Shown here: positions 9,085-16,977 of the stretch, piece by piece
Numbering within the stretch: the first letter of the stretch is position 1
Layout: each line of letters opens with the position of its first letter
Assembly: GCF_001424305.1 (NCBI RefSeq)
Contig: NZ_LMPD01000001.1
Location: 1,012,853-1,076,852 of the forward strand
Length of the DNA: 64,000 nt
Direction of reading: 5' to 3'
Source of the DNA: Pedobacter sp. Leaf176
GTDB taxonomy: Bacteria; Bacteroidota; Bacteroidia; Sphingobacteriales; Sphingobacteriaceae
Made by a program: the position numbers and the translations under genes
Notes under the pieces: generated by a model
Told to the model about the DNA's origin: nothing
The model's database searches: none
What the model saw: only the letters and a program-made list of their open reading frames with translations

Positions 9085-10265
9085 TTATCTGTAAGCAAAT
9101 AAGTTTCAAAATCTTCTTTCATCATTTGATAAACAATGGTTAGCCAAATTAAGGCACAAGGTAGCGCTTTGAGAGAATATAGACGAATAAATTCCTTAGC
9201 AGCTTTAGGAATAAAGTCCGTAGGAGATAAACTGGTTAAAACAAATGCGAAAATAAATAAAGTAAGCACCAAAATGCTTTTTGGATTAGGCTGGGTTACA
9301 AACCAAATTGCAACGCCTGCAAATGCAATAATGTAAGTCGGCGATTCAGACCCGCTGCTGAAGATAACAGTAAAAATTAAAGTTGAAGCAAGCAGCATCA
9401 ATCTAAACGCTAAATTTTTGTATTGGTTGATCCGAAGGTATGGTAAAGCAAAGATTAAAATACCTCCAATTATAAAAGGACCGTTTGGAATATTTACATT
9501 TCCCGATATACGCCTAAACATGCCCATCACAGAAATATCCTGAAAAGAAGTTAGAGAAGCATTTATTTCATTTTTGTGAACCAATGAACTATACCAATCA
9601 TGGTAAGATTGAATAATAAATGCAGGGGATGAAATGGCCATTGGCAAAACAAAAAGTATCATAATAGTAGTTACACCACCTAAAATAAATTTCAGTTTAT
9701 TTCTAGTAAAGAAAAAGAAGGCTAGTCCGACAATTCCATATAACTTAACTAATGTTCCAAAAGCGATAAAAAAGGCAGATTGAATTTCCTTTTTTTTCAA
9801 AAGATATGAAAAACTTAAAATAATTATTCCGGCTAGTGCTATGTTAAATTGGAAACTAAAGAGTGCCGTTAGCGTCTCATGTGCGCAAATCCATGCGATT
9901 ATAGAACGTTTATTTATTGAAATAGGTAAACTGTAAATTCCCCAAAGTAATATTAAAACGTTAGCAATGTTCCATAATATCATTCCTAAACCGTCTGGTA
10001 AAATTGCAAATGGAGCGATAAATATTGAGAATAAAGGTCCGTAATGATTGCTGTCTAAGTATTCCGGATAATTGTGATATAAGTTTTGTAAATCTATAGT
10101 ATGCCAATAGACATATTTAAATATAGCGTAATTATTATAGCTGTCATGCGAATATTGTTTTACCCCAGCAATTATCGCCAATAGGATATAAATAAAAGCA
10201 ACGGATGCCCTTTTTAATAAAAATGTAGTAATTCTGATAAAATAAATTTTGCCGGAAGAGTTCAT
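9081..10265 (-). CDS. GT87-like (DUF2029) multi-pass membrane glycosyltransferase
   Basis: This 394-residue protein has about ten hydrophobic helices. A hydrophilic stretch after the first helix contains YRNDSYNNYAIFKY-like charged residues near positions 33-50, as in GT-C enzymes, where an acidic residue in the first periplasmic loop is catalytic. The GT87 family uses polyprenyl-phosphate mannose as donor on the outer face of the membrane; I assign it from general layout and operon context rather than a unique motif. It is the first gene of the operon, and the GT2 gene overlaps its end. It would transfer the sugar made by the GT2 enzyme to an envelope acceptor. An O-antigen-ligase-type or other GT-C enzyme remains possible. 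Confidence 0.75.
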   Translation of the reverse strand: MNSSGKIYFIRITTFLLKRASVAFIYILLAIIAGVKQYSHDSYNNYAIFKYVYWHTIDLQNLYHNYPEYLDSNHYGPLFSIFIAPFAILPDGLGMILWNIANVLILLWGIYSLPISINKRSIIAWICAHETLTALFSFQFNIALAGIIILSFSYLLKKKEIQSAFFIAFGTLVKLYGIVGLAFFFFTRNKLKFILGGVTTIMILFVLPMAISSPAFIIQSYHDWYSSLVHKNEINASLTSFQDISVMGMFRRISGNVNIPNGPFIIGGILIFALPYLRINQYKNLAFRLMLLASTLIFTVIFSSGSESPTYIIAFAGVAIWFVTQPNPKSILVLTLFIFAFVLTSLSPTDFIPKAAKEFIRLYSLKALPCALIWLTIVYQMMKEDFETYLLTDK

Positions 10266-10440
10266 GTGATTAACGCCACTAATATAAGTATTTTAAACTT
10301 ACGGGGGCTAAAGGTGGCAAGCAGCGATAATTGCATTCTGGATTCCACGACTTGAGATTAGCAAGAATACCGACAATGCTGAATTGGTTTTTAAAATTTG
10401 ACACAATCCACTATAAAATCAAAAAATTAAATTTAAAAAC

Positions 10441-10448
10441 TATATTTG
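10441..10448 (+). promoter_or_regulatory. Bacteroidota -7 box of the thiamine transporter gene
   Basis: TATATTTG matches TAnnTTTG exactly. A start site a few bases downstream would coincide with the 5' edge of the TPP riboswitch, which supports the call. No clear TTG is seen at the -33 position. Confidence 0.5.
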
Positions 10449-10454
10449 CAATAC

Positions 10455-10630
10455 TCAAAGGGGTGCTTTTGAATTTGCAGCTTCTGTTGCAATAAAAAGG
10501 CTGAGAATATACCCATTCAAGAGGCTTAAGGCATAGGGCTTAAGGTTTAGGGTTTTCACCTTATAACTTTTACCTCACACCACTGGCCTTTTGATGTACC
10601 TGATTCGGATAATGCCGACGTAGGGAATTT
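10455..10630 (+). promoter_or_regulatory. TPP (thiamine pyrophosphate) riboswitch with a long junction insert
   Basis: The conserved THI-box blocks occur in order: GGGGTGC (10460-10466), a P3 hairpin TTGCA/TGCAA, GGCTGAGA (10499-10506), TACCC (10510-10514), ACCTGAT (10598-10604), GGATAATGCC (10607-10616) and TAGGGAA (10621-10627). The gene behind it encodes a PnuC-family transporter, as expected for thiamine control. In ordinary TPP switches only a few bases separate TACCC from ACCTGAT. Here 83 bases (10515-10597) lie between them, and most of that is a heptad repeat pair. The core bases that bind thiamine pyrophosphate are all intact, so the switch is probably still functional. Confidence 0.93.
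10521..10585 (+). repeat. Heptad repeat element inside the TPP riboswitch
   Basis: Left arm in sevens: GGCTTAA GGCATAG GGCTTAA GGTTTAG. The right arm ACCTTAT AACTTTT ACCTCAC is roughly its inverted copy, so the element can fold back as an imperfect hairpin. It is of the same type as the arrays at 33011-33165. Confidence 0.8.
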
Positions 10631-10704
10631 AACTTACAACACTGCTTCGCCCTGAAAGCAGTTTTCAATTATTTATTTTGGTCGAAAGACATTAGAGATT
10701 GCAA

Positions 10705-11325
10705 ATGGATTTTCAAGAGTGGTTCAGGCTTTTTTATCAGCAAATTTTAAATACTTCATTAGTTGAGTGGCTGGCAGTCGGTTTTGGTGTTTCCGAAGTT
10801 TTGTTGGCGAAAAAGAATAGCATCTGGTTATATCCTACGGGTATAATTTCCGTTTTACTATCCATGTTCCTTTTATTGAATGTAAAGCTCTATGCAGAAA
10901 TGCTTTTGAGCATATATTATCTGATAATGAGCGTTTATGGCTGGTTGATTTGGAAAAAACGTAAGCTGGATGGTGAAAATCAGGTTGCCTGGAGTACAAA
11001 CAACGAATTGCTTATTGCTGTCTTAATTTCCCTTGTTGGCTTTTTCGTCTTTTATTTCGTGTTAAAAAATCATACTGATTCTGATGTGCCAATTCTTGAC
11101 GCCTTTGTTTCTTCGACTGCATGGGCAGGAATGTGGCTTCTGGCAAAACGAAAAATCGAAAACTGGATTTTTTTAAACATTTCAAATGTAGTGGCAATAC
11201 CGTTATTATTTCATAAAAAACTTCCACTCATGGCCTGTCTTACTACCTTTCTTTTCATTGTAGCCATTTTCGGGTTTCTGGATTGGAAGAAAATCATTGG
11301 AAAAAGAAAACTAAGAGCAGTTTAA
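10705..11325 (+). CDS. pnuT: PnuC-family vitamin transporter, probably thiamine (PnuT)
   Basis: This 206-residue protein has about seven membrane helices and the PnuC family pattern: an N-terminal helix ending WLAVGFGVSEVLLAKKNS, followed by YPTGIISVLLS, and a late WIFLNISNVVAIPLLFHKKL. PnuC proteins carry non-phosphorylated vitamins by facilitated diffusion, and the vitamin is trapped inside by kinases. The TPP riboswitch directly upstream points to thiamine rather than nicotinamide riboside. I chose the ATG at 10705; a TTG two codons earlier is the only alternative. The following acyl-CoA dehydrogenase gene is separated by a palindromic repeat and need not be in the same unit. Confidence 0.9.
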   Translation: MDFQEWFRLFYQQILNTSLVEWLAVGFGVSEVLLAKKNSIWLYPTGIISVLLSMFLLLNVKLYAEMLLSIYYLIMSVYGWLIWKKRKLDGENQVAWSTNNELLIAVLISLVGFFVFYFVLKNHTDSDVPILDAFVSSTAWAGMWLLAKRKIENWIFLNISNVVAIPLLFHKKLPLMACLTTFLFIVAIFGFLDWKKIIGKRKLRAV

Positions 11326-11349
11326 TACAGCTACAAATCAAATTGTTTA

Positions 11350-11411
11350 GCCACAGATTAACTGATAAAAAATTATTGGTGATTTATTTAAGAACTTGCT
11401 AATCTGTGGCC
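11350..11411. repeat. Dispersed palindromic repeat (GCCACAGATTA type)
   Basis: GCCACAGATTA at the left and TAATCTGTGGC at the right form an 11-bp inverted repeat around an AT-rich centre. Related CACAGA-type repeats lie at 27791-27852, 34551-34594, 39355-39473 and 52502-52533. Confidence 0.7.
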
Positions 11412-11430
11412 GATAAGAGAAATCCAAAAC

Positions 11431-12519
11431 ATGCAAAATACATCAGCACAAACCTGGCAGGAAAAAGTCCGGGAATTCTCAGCTCAATCTGAAGCAATGG
11501 GTAAGCTGCATCCTGAAATTTTAGAGCTTGCTTATCAGGAAAACTGGTTTAAACTTTTTGTACCTGAAGTTTATGGTGGACCTGGAAAAAAACTTCCTGA
11601 AATTTTAAGGCTTGAAGAAGAACTTGCAGAGGCTGATGGGAGTTTGGGCTGGACGGTTACACTTTGTGCTGGTGCGGCGTGGTTTGCTGGCTTCTTACAT
11701 CCATCATTGGCTGAAGAAGTATTTGCCGACAGTTCTGTATGCTTTGCCGGGAGCGGTGCAGTTGGTGGAACTGCGACAAAAGTTGAAGGTGGTTATCGGA
11801 TTAATGGTTATTGGAAATATGCAAGCGGAGCACTGCACGCAACGATTTTCACCGCTAATTGTATTCTAAAGAATAATGATGAAACTGATATTTTAGATGA
11901 AGATGGGAATCCCAAAGTATTGTCGTTTATACTCAAAAAAGAAGAAGTGGACCTAATTTCTGGCTGGTCTTATTTCGGTTTAATCGCAACTGGAAGCCAT
12001 GCTTTTGAAGTACACGACTTAGTTGTACCTGAGCATAGAACTTTTAAGATAAACGATACCATCAAAGTGGCCAATGAAGGCTTTGACTATCCTTTTCTAC
12101 AACTCGCGGAAACTACTTTGGCGGTAAATAGTTTGGGAATGACCAGTCATTTCATCAGGCTGGTGGAGGAATCTTTCCTTTCACGTTCCGGGCTTAAAAG
12201 ATTTACCGAAACGCAAATCAAATTTTTTAATGAGGAACTGGTCCGTTGTAAAATGGAAGTTCAGAATCTGAGAACTAAGTTTTACCAAGCTTTTGATGAA
12301 TCGTGGATGCAGTTGATAAACCAAAGTACCGTCAGTGAAGATAAGCTCAGAGAGGTGAGCCTGCTCAGCAGAAAATTAGCGCATACATGTAGAAGAACTG
12401 CTGATGAACTTTTTCCATATTGTGGATTGGAAGCTGCTAAAAAAGAGTCAGAAATAAACCGTGTTTGGCGTGATATGCATACAGCAAGTCAACACGCACT
12501 ACTTACATTTGAATGCTAA
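11431..12519 (+). CDS. Acyl-CoA dehydrogenase-fold flavoprotein
   Basis: This 362-residue protein starts with the helical domain of acyl-CoA dehydrogenases (LAYQENWFKLFVPEVYGGPG, then LEEELAEADGSLGW). The middle beta domain has GGYRINGYWKYASGALHATIF and FGLIATGSHAFEVHDLVVPE. The C-terminal helical domain lacks the clear catalytic Glu region of true acyl-CoA dehydrogenases. The GSLGWTV and YASG patterns fit the branch that includes flavin-dependent monooxygenases (DszC/HsaA-like), which use reduced flavin and oxygen. Dehydrogenase or monooxygenase activity cannot be decided here. It ends four bases inside the convergent msrA gene. Confidence 0.8.
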   Translation: MQNTSAQTWQEKVREFSAQSEAMGKLHPEILELAYQENWFKLFVPEVYGGPGKKLPEILRLEEELAEADGSLGWTVTLCAGAAWFAGFLHPSLAEEVFADSSVCFAGSGAVGGTATKVEGGYRINGYWKYASGALHATIFTANCILKNNDETDILDEDGNPKVLSFILKKEEVDLISGWSYFGLIATGSHAFEVHDLVVPEHRTFKINDTIKVANEGFDYPFLQLAETTLAVNSLGMTSHFIRLVEESFLSRSGLKRFTETQIKFFNEELVRCKMEVQNLRTKFYQAFDESWMQLINQSTVSEDKLREVSLLSRKLAHTCRRTADELFPYCGLEAAKKESEINRVWRDMHTASQHALLTFEC

Positions 12520-13061
12520 TCGCCGAGCAATTCTGGTTTTATTTTATCTCTAAACTCCTGTACGAACTTATCCAGCTTGGGTTGGATAACGAATGAACAA
12601 TAGGGTTTATCGTGGTTTTTGCGAAAATAATCCTGGTGATAATCTTCGGCATCGTAAAACTCCGAAACCGGGTTGAGTTCGGTTATGATTGGTTTATCAA
12701 ATATATTATCCCTGGTTAATTCATCTATAATTTTTTCAGTTTCCTTTTTTTGCTCATCGGTACTGTAAAAAACAACTGAGCGATATTGAGTTCCTCTGTC
12801 GGTATCCTGACGATTTAATAGTGTAGGATTGTGCGTTTTGAAAAATACGAGTAGAAGTTCACTAAAGGAAATTTTCGTTTCGTCGAAATCGATTTGAATA
12901 ACTTCGGCGTGTCCTGTATCTCCGTTGCTGATTTCCATGTAAGTCGGGTGTTTTTGCTCACCACCCATGTATCCTGATATGACTTTATTAACGCCATCTA
13001 GTGTCTGAAAAACAGCTTCTGTACACCAAAAGCATCCTCCGCCAAATATTGCTGTTTGCAT
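12516..13061 (-). CDS. msrA: Peptide methionine (S)-S-oxide reductase MsrA
   Basis: This 181-residue enzyme reduces the S-epimer of methionine sulfoxide in proteins and free methionine. The catalytic motif GCFWC is at residues 9-13, with the nucleophile Cys10. Further family blocks are GVxxVxSGYMGG (25-34), the GHAEV block (49-53) and YFRKNHDKPYC near the C-terminus. No MsrB domain is fused. The protein has no signal peptide, so it acts in the cytoplasm. It is transcribed alone, convergent with the acyl-CoA dehydrogenase-like gene and overlapping its end by four bases. Confidence 0.97.
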   Translation of the reverse strand: MQTAIFGGGCFWCTEAVFQTLDGVNKVISGYMGGEQKHPTYMEISNGDTGHAEVIQIDFDETKISFSELLLVFFKTHNPTLLNRQDTDRGTQYRSVVFYSTDEQKKETEKIIDELTRDNIFDKPIITELNPVSEFYDAEDYHQDYFRKNHDKPYCSFVIQPKLDKFVQEFRDKIKPELLGD

Positions 13062-13136
13062 AACATATAAACGTAGGATAGGTAATAAAGGTTTTGTTGA
13101 ACAAAGCGTCCTCTAATTTTATCTGAGGACCCTCAT

Positions 13137-14543
13137 CTATATTTGCCTTGCTTTCATCTTCTTCAATTCTTCCTGAAGATGTTTAACGTCGCGATTTTCA
13201 GCTTTGGATTTTTCTATTGCGAGCTGCTGATTTTTTATCGCTTCTTCGTAATATTCAAGTCTGTACAAAATATGAGCAAGGGTATCATAATATCCACTTA
13301 TTGGATTTAATTCTATCGACCGCCTGCTCCAAATCATTGCCTTTGTTAGATGATTTATGTTTTTTGTTCCTGTTTCATAAAACTTATAGGCTGCATTATT
13401 TAATTCATTTGCATAACTACTGGATGTTGGACCTACAGCTACAACAGATCGAGTGATCACATTTGTACCTTTTGCTTTCATTAAACTGTCCATTTTATCT
13501 TTTAAGACAATGTTTTGGCTTAATGATGCAGGCAATCCACGCTTTTCCATTGCCTTAAGGTCTGATGCTTCGATTTTCTTTATACTATCTGCTCCAATTC
13601 GCATATAGTAATTGTCATAGTGATAAGTTGCAGTTTGCAGATATCTAGCAGTATCCTTAACTGCCAAATAATAACGCATCATCTGAGTATCGTAAGCTTT
13701 AGCTCCTTTCATGTAATCATTGGTCCATGTTCCTCTGGTAAAGGATGCTGCAGATTGTGCCTTGATTAAGTTTTTAGCTTTGATAGCATCACTCATCGTA
13801 TTGTTAATTATAAAGTTATTGAAAGCTGAGCGTTTTGCAAATGGCTCCCTTCGATATATGCTATCAATTATTTTTCGGTTAGTATGTGCAAACTTAAATG
13901 CATTTCCATCGGTATATGGTCCGGCTTCTAAAATATAAAGAACAGTTTGATAATTGTTAAAATCTTCAATTTTTAAACTCTTCACATAGTCCTCAATTAA
14001 TTCTGCATTGTCGTTTTGGCCAAGTTTTTTTTTGGCATCGATTAAATTTTTTAACAATTGATTATCCGATTTATTCGCTAAGTACTCTCGCTCTAATTCT
14101 GAAATAGGTTTCTCCTTTAAAGCTTTTAATGCATTTTCAATCATATAAAGGTATCTCTGTTTTGACGTAGAATTTCCATAGTCTTTAAAAAAGACTTCTT
14201 TGTTCGAACGTAAAAAGATATAGGCGGGAAATGAGTTTATAGCAGATTTTGACATTATACTTCTTATCGAAGTATCACTCATTATTGTCTTATAGGCTAT
14301 AAAATTTTCATTGATTGCTTCGGTTATTTCCGCATCATCAATTGCAGAACTAAAATTTATTTTTGTGCCGTTTGAAGTTAGCGGCGCATTCATATGCGGA
14401 ACAGAAACTATCAAAAGAATTGGTTTATCTGTTTTGACCGATTGTTGGATTGCTTTTTCTAATGTGAATTGTATGTTTAATTTTTGTGCAGAGACAGCAG
14501 AAAAAAACAATATTGCAATGACTAATGTAAAGAAGTATTTCAT
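13137..14543 (-). CDS. Exported protein with thioredoxin-like and TPR-like regions
   Basis: This 468-residue protein has a signal peptide ending near VSAQ (residue 20). Residues about 25-140 resemble a thioredoxin fold of the DUF255/thioredoxin_7 type: KPILLIVSVP, AINENFIAYK and the cis-Pro region SFPAYIFL. The place of the CxxC motif reads VPHMNAP, so redox activity is not expected. The C-terminal 90 residues contain TPR-like helices (YEEAIKNQQLAIEKSK). It stands alone, with no enzyme neighbours that suggest a partner. Function unknown; a periplasmic binding or scaffold role is possible. Confidence 0.7.
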   Translation of the reverse strand: MKYFFTLVIAILFFSAVSAQKLNIQFTLEKAIQQSVKTDKPILLIVSVPHMNAPLTSNGTKINFSSAIDDAEITEAINENFIAYKTIMSDTSIRSIMSKSAINSFPAYIFLRSNKEVFFKDYGNSTSKQRYLYMIENALKALKEKPISELEREYLANKSDNQLLKNLIDAKKKLGQNDNAELIEDYVKSLKIEDFNNYQTVLYILEAGPYTDGNAFKFAHTNRKIIDSIYRREPFAKRSAFNNFIINNTMSDAIKAKNLIKAQSAASFTRGTWTNDYMKGAKAYDTQMMRYYLAVKDTARYLQTATYHYDNYYMRIGADSIKKIEASDLKAMEKRGLPASLSQNIVLKDKMDSLMKAKGTNVITRSVVAVGPTSSSYANELNNAAYKFYETGTKNINHLTKAMIWSRRSIELNPISGYYDTLAHILYRLEYYEEAIKNQQLAIEKSKAENRDVKHLQEELKKMKARQI

Positions 14544-14572
14544 GAGGCGTTTAATAACTTATTGTAATATAC

Positions 14573-14602
14573 AAAAAGCCTGTAAACTTAATTACAGGCT
14601 TT
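14573..14602 (-). terminator. Rho-independent terminator downstream of the 14608-15654 lipoprotein gene
   Basis: An 11-bp perfect stem, AAAGCCTGTAA / TTACAGGCTTT, has a six-base loop and lies just after the gene on the minus strand. The A run at 14573-14577 is a T run in the transcript. Confidence 0.85.
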
Positions 14603-14607
14603 GAATG

Positions 14608-15654
14608 TTATTGGTATTGGATATAAATTGGTTTAGGTGTCAGTTTCATAAGCTCCTCTGGCGTCATCAGGCGATTAGGAGACTTTTTGATGTCATTTTT
14701 ATAAAATAATTTGAAACCTGTAAACTGAACTGGTTCGCCATAAATGAAGTGGCGGTAAGTTCCTTTTTTTAATTCCGGCTCACCCCAACCATCCATGTGC
14801 ATCACTACCTGTACTTCAGGTCTTAGTTTAATATTTTTCGAGTTCGTAACCATCTTTTTTGTAAAACGGTGTAAGGTGAAAACCTTTGGAGGCAGGTTAT
14901 GTTTTCTTACAATGTCTGCCAAATAGCCGGTTACATAATTTATATCTGCCGCATCATAGGTGCCAATTCTTTTTCCGGGCAGTGAACCATCCTTCATTGA
15001 GAATTCCGGGTCAATTCCTAAATGTACATAAGGCAATTCCAGGTATTTTTCAATGTGTGGCAACTCGGCTTTTATTGTACTTAAAGCAACCTGCAAATCT
15101 AAAAACACAATTGTGTTAGGCTGCATTTTTGCAATTTTCAATACGGAGTCAATTTGTTTATTGCCCATCCTGTTAATGTACTTACCGTCTTTCCCTGGAG
15201 TTCCGCTGGCAACAGCCGCAATGTAATGTAATCCTGGTTGAACAGGTGTTGTCGGGTCTACTTTTTCCCAGTGTTTAACTTCGGCGTTTAAGCGTCTCCA
15301 CATCTCTTTAGGTGCATATTCACCAAGTGCGCCCATTTTTTTTGAATGTAAATTACCATAATAAACAACAATGCGTTTAAATGGTAAAATCGCTCCGGCC
15401 AATGGAATGGGTTGATTTTTAACTGGCCATTTTCCTGTCGTATCGCCGTTAGCCAACTTGCGTAGCAGCGAATCATATAATTTCGGATCAACGGGCTTCA
15501 TTACGTTAGCAGTAGAGTCCGTTTTTTTCTTGCTGCTGTCTGATGAGAGCATTTTGCTGATGCCAGCACTTTTGCCTTCTGAATTACAGTTAGCGAACAA
15601 AGTGATTGCGGCAAGGCCAAGGACTAGCGTACCAGCGAATTGAGGAAATTTCAT
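14608..15654 (-). CDS. Lipoprotein of unknown function, possibly TIM-barrel
   Basis: This 348-residue protein has a lipoprotein signal with Cys23 (LFANC) followed by NSEGKS, so it is probably anchored in the periplasm or outer membrane. Residues 80-340 show alternating strand-helix blocks: RIVVYYGNLHS, LHYIAAVASGTPG, IVFLDLQVALS, VHLGIDPEFSM, VFTLHRFTKKM and QVVMHMDGWGE. That order and the acidic HLGIDPEF pattern look like a glycosidase-type TIM barrel, but no named family is recognised. It is monocistronic with its own terminator. Confidence 0.7.
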   Translation of the reverse strand: MKFPQFAGTLVLGLAAITLFANCNSEGKSAGISKMLSSDSSKKKTDSTANVMKPVDPKLYDSLLRKLANGDTTGKWPVKNQPIPLAGAILPFKRIVVYYGNLHSKKMGALGEYAPKEMWRRLNAEVKHWEKVDPTTPVQPGLHYIAAVASGTPGKDGKYINRMGNKQIDSVLKIAKMQPNTIVFLDLQVALSTIKAELPHIEKYLELPYVHLGIDPEFSMKDGSLPGKRIGTYDAADINYVTGYLADIVRKHNLPPKVFTLHRFTKKMVTNSKNIKLRPEVQVVMHMDGWGEPELKKGTYRHFIYGEPVQFTGFKLFYKNDIKKSPNRLMTPEELMKLTPKPIYIQYQ

Positions 15655-15756
15655 AGATGTATATATAGATAATTAATGTTTAGATGGTTTCTTCGGATCT
15701 GTTAGGGTATGAAATTAGTTTGGAAAACCGAAAGTTCAAAATAAAGTATTCAACAT

Positions 15757-16638
15757 TTACACATTACAGAACTTACCGAAAACGCCCAGGGGAAGTTTAA
15801 TGCCTGCAGTGGCCTGAAGATATAGTTCGCCTGTTTCTAAATTTTTCACTTTGGGGAATGAGGTTCGGATTAGGTTTTCAACAATCACAGATGAAAAGCC
15901 CAGTGAATAAGTATTCAGAATTAAAAAATGTTCTTTCTCGTCTAAAAGCTGGACGACGTCCTGCATCATCTCCTGGATGTGATCTTCAAGCTTCCATTTT
16001 TCGCCATTTGGCCCATGCCCGTAAGCAGGCGGGTCTAAAATAATACCATTATATTTTTTACCCCTTTTAAGCTCTTTCTTTACAAATTTAAGTGCGTCTT
16101 CCACCATCCAACGGGTATTTTTCAAACCGGATAGCTCCTGGTTTTCATTTGCCCAGGTTACAACTTGTTTTATAGAATCGACATGGGTAGTTTCTGCACC
16201 TGCTGCATTTGCAATTAATGAAGCTGCGCCGGTATAAGCGAAAAGATTTAAAACCTTAGGCTGAGGTGTTTTAAATTTCTTAATTGATGATGAAATAAAG
16301 TCCCAGTTAACAGCTTGTTCAGGAAAAACACCTACATGTTTAAAAGAAGTTAAGCCAAGACGGAGTTTTATTGCAACGTCATCATTTTTATAGTCTACGT
16401 GCCAGCGATCAGGCAAGGCTGGATTTTTCTTAACCCATTCACCCGATGTAGCGGAACGGCCCCTGAAAGTTATATTAGCGGTTTTTTTCCATTCCTGTTC
16501 TGATAAGGTTTTTTTCCAAACTGCCTGAGGTTCAGGCCTGATTAGAATCATATTGCCAAAACGTTCTAACTTTTCGAAATCCCCGCAATCAATCAGTTCG
16601 TAATCTTTCCAATGGCTTGGGGCAAGTAATTGTATCAT
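15757..16638 (-). CDS. Class I SAM-dependent methyltransferase, RlmI/RlmL-like
   Basis: This 293-residue protein has VLNLFAYTGAASLIANAAGA as the SAM-binding motif I near residues 137-156 and a DPPAYG motif near 201-206. The DPPxYG signature occurs in enzymes that methylate nucleobases, and the layout agrees with the rRNA large-subunit methyltransferase family (Methyltrans_SAM). The N-terminal PUA domain of RlmI is absent. A GTCATTGCGAGG palindrome lies directly upstream. The exact RNA target is not known. Confidence 0.88.
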   Translation of the reverse strand: MIQLLAPSHWKDYELIDCGDFEKLERFGNMILIRPEPQAVWKKTLSEQEWKKTANITFRGRSATSGEWVKKNPALPDRWHVDYKNDDVAIKLRLGLTSFKHVGVFPEQAVNWDFISSSIKKFKTPQPKVLNLFAYTGAASLIANAAGAETTHVDSIKQVVTWANENQELSGLKNTRWMVEDALKFVKKELKRGKKYNGIILDPPAYGHGPNGEKWKLEDHIQEMMQDVVQLLDEKEHFLILNTYSLGFSSVIVENLIRTSFPKVKNLETGELYLQATAGIKLPLGVFGKFCNV

Positions 16639-16653
16639 TTATTATATATAGTT

Positions 16654-16724
16654 CGTCATTGCGAGGCACGAAGCAATCTTAATTCGATCGATTTAAAGAG
16701 ATTGCTTCGTGCCTGGCAATGACG
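16654..16724. repeat. GTCATTGCGAGG palindromic repeat, both arms
   Basis: The left arm (16654-16680) reads CGTCATTGCGAGGCACGAAG and continues CAATCTT. The right arm (16699-16724) is its inverted copy with one extra G. Related copies are at 29850, 30028, 50958 and 57579. The unit ends three bases before the stop of the small gene at 16728. Confidence 0.9.
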
Positions 16725-16727
16725 ATG

Positions 16728-16922
16728 TTAATTAAAATCTAAGGGTTCATTAAAATCTTCAGGAATTATAAGAAGCCCCTTCGCTGCACCATATAAGCTT
16801 TGTGGTTCTTCTACCAAATTCGCTTGTTGATTTAAGTCTGATGAATGTTTTGAATGCTTGGCTTTCAAAAAATCAATAAAATCTTCTAACTCGTTTACCA
16901 TACTTTCTGGTAAGGTTTCCAA
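16728..16922 (-). CDS. DUF2281-type small protein (orphan antitoxin-like), N-terminus possibly frameshifted
   Basis: This 64-residue protein has the core LPESMVNELEDFIDFLKAK and the C-terminal AKGLLIIPEDFNEPLDF pattern of DUF2281 proteins, often found as antitoxins or regulators next to PIN or RelE toxins. No toxin gene is adjacent. In this frame the first possible start is TTG at 16922. An ATG at 16953 begins MTTATETSFT, which looks like the missing N-terminus, but it is one base out of frame with the rest. Either the gene is slightly damaged or the TTG is used. The C-terminus is also a few residues shorter than usual and abuts a palindromic repeat. Confidence 0.6.
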   Translation of the reverse strand: METLPESMVNELEDFIDFLKAKHSKHSSDLNQQANLVEEPQSLYGAAKGLLIIPEDFNEPLDFN

Positions 16923-16977
16923 TTGTGAATGATGTTTCTGTAGCCGTTGTCATAAGTAAACAAATATAAGAATTTTC

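Noticed and set aside
13108..13131. GTCCTC/GAGGAC hairpin downstream of the 13137 gene as a terminator
   Set aside because: The 6-bp stem is weak and the T run behind it is short; not listed as a feature.
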